This document shows positions 40,471 to 43,512 of a stretch of DNA of 43,512 nucleotides, piece by piece. A model generated the notes under the pieces. That model did not search any database. It had not been told where the DNA came from and was given only the letters and a program-made list of their open reading frames with translations. Origin of the DNA: Eubacteriales bacterium (GTDB lineage: Bacteria > Bacillota > Clostridia > Oscillospirales > Butyricicoccaceae); NCBI GenBank assembly GCA_030524205.1, contig JAUNGZ010000020.1, forward strand, positions 1 to 43,512, written 5' to 3'. Position 1 is the stretch's first letter. Each line of letters begins with the position of its first letter. The translations under genes and the position numbers were made by a program.

Positions 40471-40714
40471 GCAAAACAGGCCGACGTAGTCGAGGTTTGC
40501 GGGAGAGGCTGCCGATCGTCGATTCTGCAAAGCGGTCGCGCGCCATACGCGGCGCCAGCGCGGCATATTGGCGCTGGTTGAGCAGGCATTCCTTTCGTAC
40601 CGTTTGAAAACGTCCTGATGAGCGCTCCGTTCCTCCCTGCGGCGTTTTTCTCGTTCCCTCTTTCCTGCGCGGCACAGCCCGCCGTTTTCGGGGCCGGTCG
40701 CAGAAACTCCACAC
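40471..40714. other. Intergenic stretch with no supported gene
   Basis: Part of a 476-base gap between convergent genes. On the minus strand all three frames stay open for more than 100 codons across parts of this gap, which only shows a lack of stop codons in GC-rich DNA; none has a ribosome site or known motif. GCGCCA/TGGCGC-type inverted repeats occur near 40550-40575. I see no conserved RNA I can name. Confidence 0.5.
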
Positions 40715-40748
40715 AAAAAAGAGGCTTTGCCAAGCAAAGCCTCTTTTT
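40715..40748 (+). terminator. Bidirectional rho-independent terminator
   Basis: AAAAAAGAGGCTTTG-CCAAG-CAAAGCCTCTTTTT between convergent M16 peptidase and LtaS-like genes. Confidence 0.88.
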
Positions 40749-40766
40749 CTCTACCGAAAACTTCCC

Positions 40767-40954
40767 GCGCCGCAGCGCGCTTTTGAAAAGAAGATCGAAA
40801 GCGGAGCGAAGCGCAGACTCGCTTTTTATCCAAACCGATGACAAGTGTGGTCCAGACCACCTTCTCTTGTCCCTGCAGGGCAATTTACCTTGCACCCGCA
40901 GGGTGCGCGCAGGCATCGGCAAAAAACTTCGATTGAACCTGTAGTTTCAATCGA
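40767..40954 (+). repeat. Structured intergenic repeat, copy F (multi-branched variant)
   Basis: GCGCCGCAGCGCGC (40767-40780), a stem AAAGCGGAG/CTCGCTTT near 40798-40826, the linker TTTTTATCCAAA, then a closing stem CCGATG (40835-40840)/CATCGG (40914-40919) enclosing ACAAG/CTTGT with GTGGTC-CA-GACCAC, CCCTGCAGGG and TGCACCC/GGGTGC. The terminal hairpin TCGATTGAACC/GTTTCAATCGA (40929-40954) carries the stop codon of the LtaS-like gene. Leader, linker and terminal hairpin match copies A-D; inner hairpins are copy-specific. Confidence 0.8.
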
Positions 40955-42884
40955 GATTTTCATATTTCATGCGGTAATAAATGCGGTCCTTGTATTCGGC
41001 GACGGCATCTGCGGATTCCGCGGGCGTCTGCGCGTGGTACGCGCCGTCCGCGTCGACCGCCGTGCCGCGCTGCACGACGGGCAGCTCCCGCCGCAGCGTG
41101 TTGACGAAGCGGAAAAACGGGTCGCTTTCGCCGCAGCCGACCGCGTCGAGCACGGCCGCGCCGAGAAAGCTCGCGCTCAGCTTGCCGTTCTCCGGCAGGC
41201 CGAGGCGCGCGGCGAGCGTGCCGAAATCGAGCGCCTCGGCGCCCGCTTCGTTCGCCCAGAGCAGGAACGGCGGCGCATATGCGTCCAGCCAGTCCTCCCG
41301 CGTGCGGTCGTCGGTCATTTCCATGCCGAGCGCGCGGTAGCACAGGTAATCCTCGCCCATGCTGGGCAGATGGTCACCGAAAAACACGAGCAGCACCGGC
41401 TCGTCCCGCTTTGCAAAATAATCGGTCATCGCGCCGAGCATGTCGTCCGCGTCGCGCAGGCCGTAAAGGTATTCGGTCAGCATGATCCGCGCCTCGTCGG
41501 GCAGCTCGCCCTTGACGCTGATCGGCGTCAGATCGACCGCCGGGCCGTACTTCTGCTCGGTATAGGCCATGTGGTTCTGTATGGTGGTCACATAGGTGAA
41601 CTGCGGCTGGCCGTTTGCCGCGTGCCGCTCGAAATTATCGGTCATATAGTCGAGGAGCGCCGCGTCCGTCACATAACCGCCCTTGTAGGCCGCGCCCTCA
41701 AAGGCGTCCTCGAACACAATCTCCTGCGCGCCCAGCCATTTATAGATGTTCTGCCGGTTGTAAAACCACGCTTTACCCGGGTGGATAAACTGCGTCTGCC
41801 AGCCGTTTTGAACGGCCACGCGGAACACCGAATCGACGTTTTTATGCAGCACGCGGAAGGAGGACACGCCCGCGTCGGACAGCAGGGCGGTCTGCATGCC
41901 GGTCAGCACGTCGAACTCGGTATTGGCCGTGCCGCCGCCGTAATTGGGCACGATCAAATGCCCCGAAATCGCGTTTTCCGACCGCTGCAGGGCGTGGTAA
42001 TTTTTCAGCGGGTCGGTTTCCGCCGTCCATGTGAAATCGTCGTCGTCGGACAGGTCGCAGAACGCCTCGCTCATTACAAAAATCACGTTGACCGGTTTTG
42101 GGGCCGCCGGGACGGTCTCGGTTGCGGCGATGCGCGCCTCGGTTTCGGTTTTGGAAAAGCCCTCGGGCTTTTGCAGGTTGTTCTGCGTCACGTTGCGCAG
42201 AAAGCTGAAGTGGAAGCCCGCCTGCTCGTACACCGTGGTCATATTGAAACGGTTGGTGACGGGAAAGGACGCGAACACGTCCGCCGAGGCGTACACCGTA
42301 TACGTCAGCAGCACCAGCAGCCCGGCGCAGCCAAGGCAGCCGCCCGCCCGCGCCGCCGCGCGAAAAGCGCCGCGCAGCCCGGTGCGGCGCGTGCGGAACA
42401 GCATCGCACACACCACGAGCGCCAGCAGCACAATAACGCACAGCAGCACAAGCGGCGTATCCACATGCAGATCATAGCTGCCCGCCGCCTGCACGGCCTC
42501 GCGCGCCATCGAAAGATCCTGCGGGACGAGCGGATCGTCGCGCGCGTCGATCTTGAGACGGTTGGCAAAGTTCAGCAGGCCGCACACCGCAAGCGTCGCC
42601 GCCGCCGCCGAAAACACGTTGCCGAAGGCGCTGAGCAGCGCGAGCAGCACGAGCAGCACCGGCAGCCAGTTGAGCAGGCCGAGCAGCGGCGTGGTAAAGA
42701 ACGTCGACGGAATGACGGGCGCGGTTTTCAGGCACAAAAACCAGACGCCGAGCGACAGCAGCACCGCGAGCGGCAGGTTCCAGCCCGCGGCATACCGCAC
42801 AAGGCCGTGTTTCTTCTCTTTTGCGCCGGGACGGCGGTGTTCCGCCTGATGCGCGCCCGGCCGCGCTTCATGAAAGTGATGCAT
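40947..42884 (-). CDS. LtaS-like sulfatase-family membrane enzyme (phosphoglycerol transferase type)
   Basis: A 645-residue protein of the lipoteichoic-acid-synthase/alkaline phosphatase superfamily. About five transmembrane helices lie in residues 35-205, then an extracellular catalytic domain. Glu273 in NVIFVMSEAFCD, the nucleophile Thr319 in VPNYGGGTANTEFDVLTG, HPGKAWFYNRQNIYKWLGAQEIVFEDAF, and FFGDHLPSMGEDY give the metal site. It probably polymerises or transfers glycerol phosphate to a wall glycolipid. The start at 42884 leaves almost no leader after its promoter; a TTG at 42920 is an alternative. Its stop lies in repeat copy F. Confidence 0.85.
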   Translation of the reverse strand: MHHFHEARPGAHQAEHRRPGAKEKKHGLVRYAAGWNLPLAVLLSLGVWFLCLKTAPVIPSTFFTTPLLGLLNWLPVLLVLLALLSAFGNVFSAAAATLAVCGLLNFANRLKIDARDDPLVPQDLSMAREAVQAAGSYDLHVDTPLVLLCVIVLLALVVCAMLFRTRRTGLRGAFRAAARAGGCLGCAGLLVLLTYTVYASADVFASFPVTNRFNMTTVYEQAGFHFSFLRNVTQNNLQKPEGFSKTETEARIAATETVPAAPKPVNVIFVMSEAFCDLSDDDDFTWTAETDPLKNYHALQRSENAISGHLIVPNYGGGTANTEFDVLTGMQTALLSDAGVSSFRVLHKNVDSVFRVAVQNGWQTQFIHPGKAWFYNRQNIYKWLGAQEIVFEDAFEGAAYKGGYVTDAALLDYMTDNFERHAANGQPQFTYVTTIQNHMAYTEQKYGPAVDLTPISVKGELPDEARIMLTEYLYGLRDADDMLGAMTDYFAKRDEPVLLVFFGDHLPSMGEDYLCYRALGMEMTDDRTREDWLDAYAPPFLLWANEAGAEALDFGTLAARLGLPENGKLSASFLGAAVLDAVGCGESDPFFRFVNTLRRELPVVQRGTAVDADGAYHAQTPAESADAVAEYKDRIYYRMKYENLD

Positions 42885-42890
42885 AGTACA

Positions 42891-42920
42891 GTTATACACC
42901 CGTTTGCCGCCTTCTGGCAA
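42891..42920 (-). promoter_or_regulatory. Candidate promoter for the LtaS-like gene
   Basis: TTGCCA (42915-42920), 18-base spacer, TATAAC (42891-42896) on the minus strand. Initiation about seven bases downstream would fall on or near the ATG at 42884. Confidence 0.5.
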
Positions 42921-42940
42921 GCCCTTTTCGTCCTATCCGG

Positions 42941-42969
42941 TTGACTTTGGCCCTCCTGCGCGATATACT
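42941..42969 (+). promoter_or_regulatory. Promoter for the lipoprotein gene
   Basis: TTGACT (42941-42946), 17-base spacer, TATACT (42964-42969), 43 bases before the ATG at 43012, with GGAGGGGG between. Confidence 0.8.
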
Positions 42970-43011
42970 GAGGCCACAACAGGATAGGATTGCCGAACGG
43001 AGGGGGTTAAA

Positions 43012-43512
43012 ATGAAACGAAACATACCGCGCCTATTCCCGGTGCTGCTTGCGCTTTTGCTGCTCGCGGGCTGCGGCGGCGCGACGGAAAGCGCGCGGAC
43101 CGCCATGCGGCTCGAGCCGGTCGCGCTGAGCGAGAACGAAACCGAGCTGCTTGCCTTGGCGAACGCCGACCCGGCCAAATTCGCGCTGTATGCATACCGC
43201 GCGGACGAAAACCTGCGTGCGATTTCCGTGCGCCGCTATGTGCTGAACGACGCGCTCGAGTGGGAGCAGGACGCCGCCTATACCAACGCGGTGTTCGACG
43301 AAACGCTCTCCCCCACCGGCCGCATCGGCCTGATGGAAACGGACGGCGGCTCGTACAGCTACAATCTGCGCACCGGGGGCGTTGGGTACGCCGTGCCCGC
43401 GCCCGCCCTGCCGGACGGGCTGCCCGGGAACGCCTCCGAGGGCATGGGCCGTCTGGACGGGGGCGGCGAGATCGTCTACGGGCAGGAAATCCCTCTGCTG
43501 CTTCACACGCTG
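43012..43512 (+). CDS. Putative lipoprotein, cut by the window edge
   Basis: The first 167 codons of an open frame that continues past the right edge. The N terminus is KRNIPRLFPVLLALLLLAGCGG, a lipoprotein signal with lipobox LLAGC (Cys21). The rest is a secreted domain I do not recognise; EPVALSENETELLALANADPAKFALYAYRADENLRAISVRRYVLNDALEWEQDAAYTNAVFDETLSP and IGLMETDGGSYSYNL are its clearest parts, with predicted beta-rich character. A promoter and GGAGGGGG upstream support the start. Confidence 0.85.
   Translation, partial: MKRNIPRLFPVLLALLLLAGCGGATESARTAMRLEPVALSENETELLALANADPAKFALYAYRADENLRAISVRRYVLNDALEWEQDAAYTNAVFDETLSPTGRIGLMETDGGSYSYNLRTGGVGYAVPAPALPDGLPGNASEGMGRLDGGGEIVYGQEIPLLLHTL

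Noticed and set aside
40396-40922. Minus-strand open frames of 120-150 codons in the gap after the M16 gene
   Set aside because: Three overlapping frames are open at once, none has a ribosome site, and they run through the terminator and copy F.
40929-40954. Rho-independent terminators in the terminal hairpins
   Set aside because: The hairpins are perfect, but no T-run follows in either direction, and separate ordinary terminators lie nearby at 40715-40748 and 32789-32826.

Overview
The window is a GC-rich, tightly packed chromosomal segment. It looks like a low-GC-tree (Firmicutes/Bacillota) anaerobe with a high-GC genome, most likely a Clostridia member of the Oscillospiraceae/Ruminococcaceae type. 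Reasons are the anaerobic (Cbi-type) cobamide pathway with C5-route hem genes, a cobalamin riboswitch, the PadR/DUF1700/DUF4097/PspC module, SecG, an LtaS-like enzyme, an LCP protein, and frequent TTG/GTG starts with strong Shine-Dalgarno sites. The exact genus cannot be told from the sequence alone.

Region 302-18450 (minus strand) is one almost gapless cobamide block. A promoter at 18486-18515 drives cbiQ-cbiO (cobalt ECF transporter core). A second promoter at the end of cbiO drives a cobalamin riboswitch (16561-16755) and then cbiM, cbiN, cbiD, cbiL, cbiF, cbiG, hemA, cbiH, a cbiJ-sirC fusion, hemC, a cobA-hemD fusion, hemB, hemL, a cbiE-cbiT fusion, cbiA and cobT. The genes run from glutamyl-tRNA through uroporphyrinogen III and precorrin-2 to cobyrinic acid a,c-diamide and lower-ligand activation. 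CbiC, a cobalt chelatase and the nucleotide-loop genes other than cobT are not in the window.

Region 18615-18881 holds three tRNAs (Val, Glu, Met; minus) with a promoter and terminator, plus a decayed copy of a tRNA 3' half. Region 18984-29927 (minus) holds a transglutaminase-like protein, a membrane protein, rsmE, prmA, a divergent MetH-like protein, a carboxyl-terminal protease, argS, a DUF1934 protein, murI and ddl. Region 30150-34145 (plus) holds the padR stress module, a small membrane protein, a flavodoxin-like protein and a GIY-YIG/Nudix fusion. Region 34189-36196 (minus) holds a small membrane protein, secG, an unknown gene and a sugar-nucleotidyltransferase-like gene. Region 36466-40470 (plus) holds pyk, an LCP protein and an M16 peptidase. 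An LtaS-like gene (minus) and a lipoprotein cut by the right edge (plus) close the window.

The most unusual content lies between the genes. Seven intergenic spacers (1-309, 19901-20023, 22592-22834, 25420-25609, 27788-28050, 32614-32780, 40767-40954) carry related, roughly 120-310-base structured elements. Each is a string of strong hairpins whose loops and linkers are conserved while the stem sequences change with pairing kept. In six of seven, the terminal hairpin (arms TCGATTGAA/TTCAATCGA or a variant) lies on or next to the stop codon of the neighbouring gene. I know of no named family that fits them.
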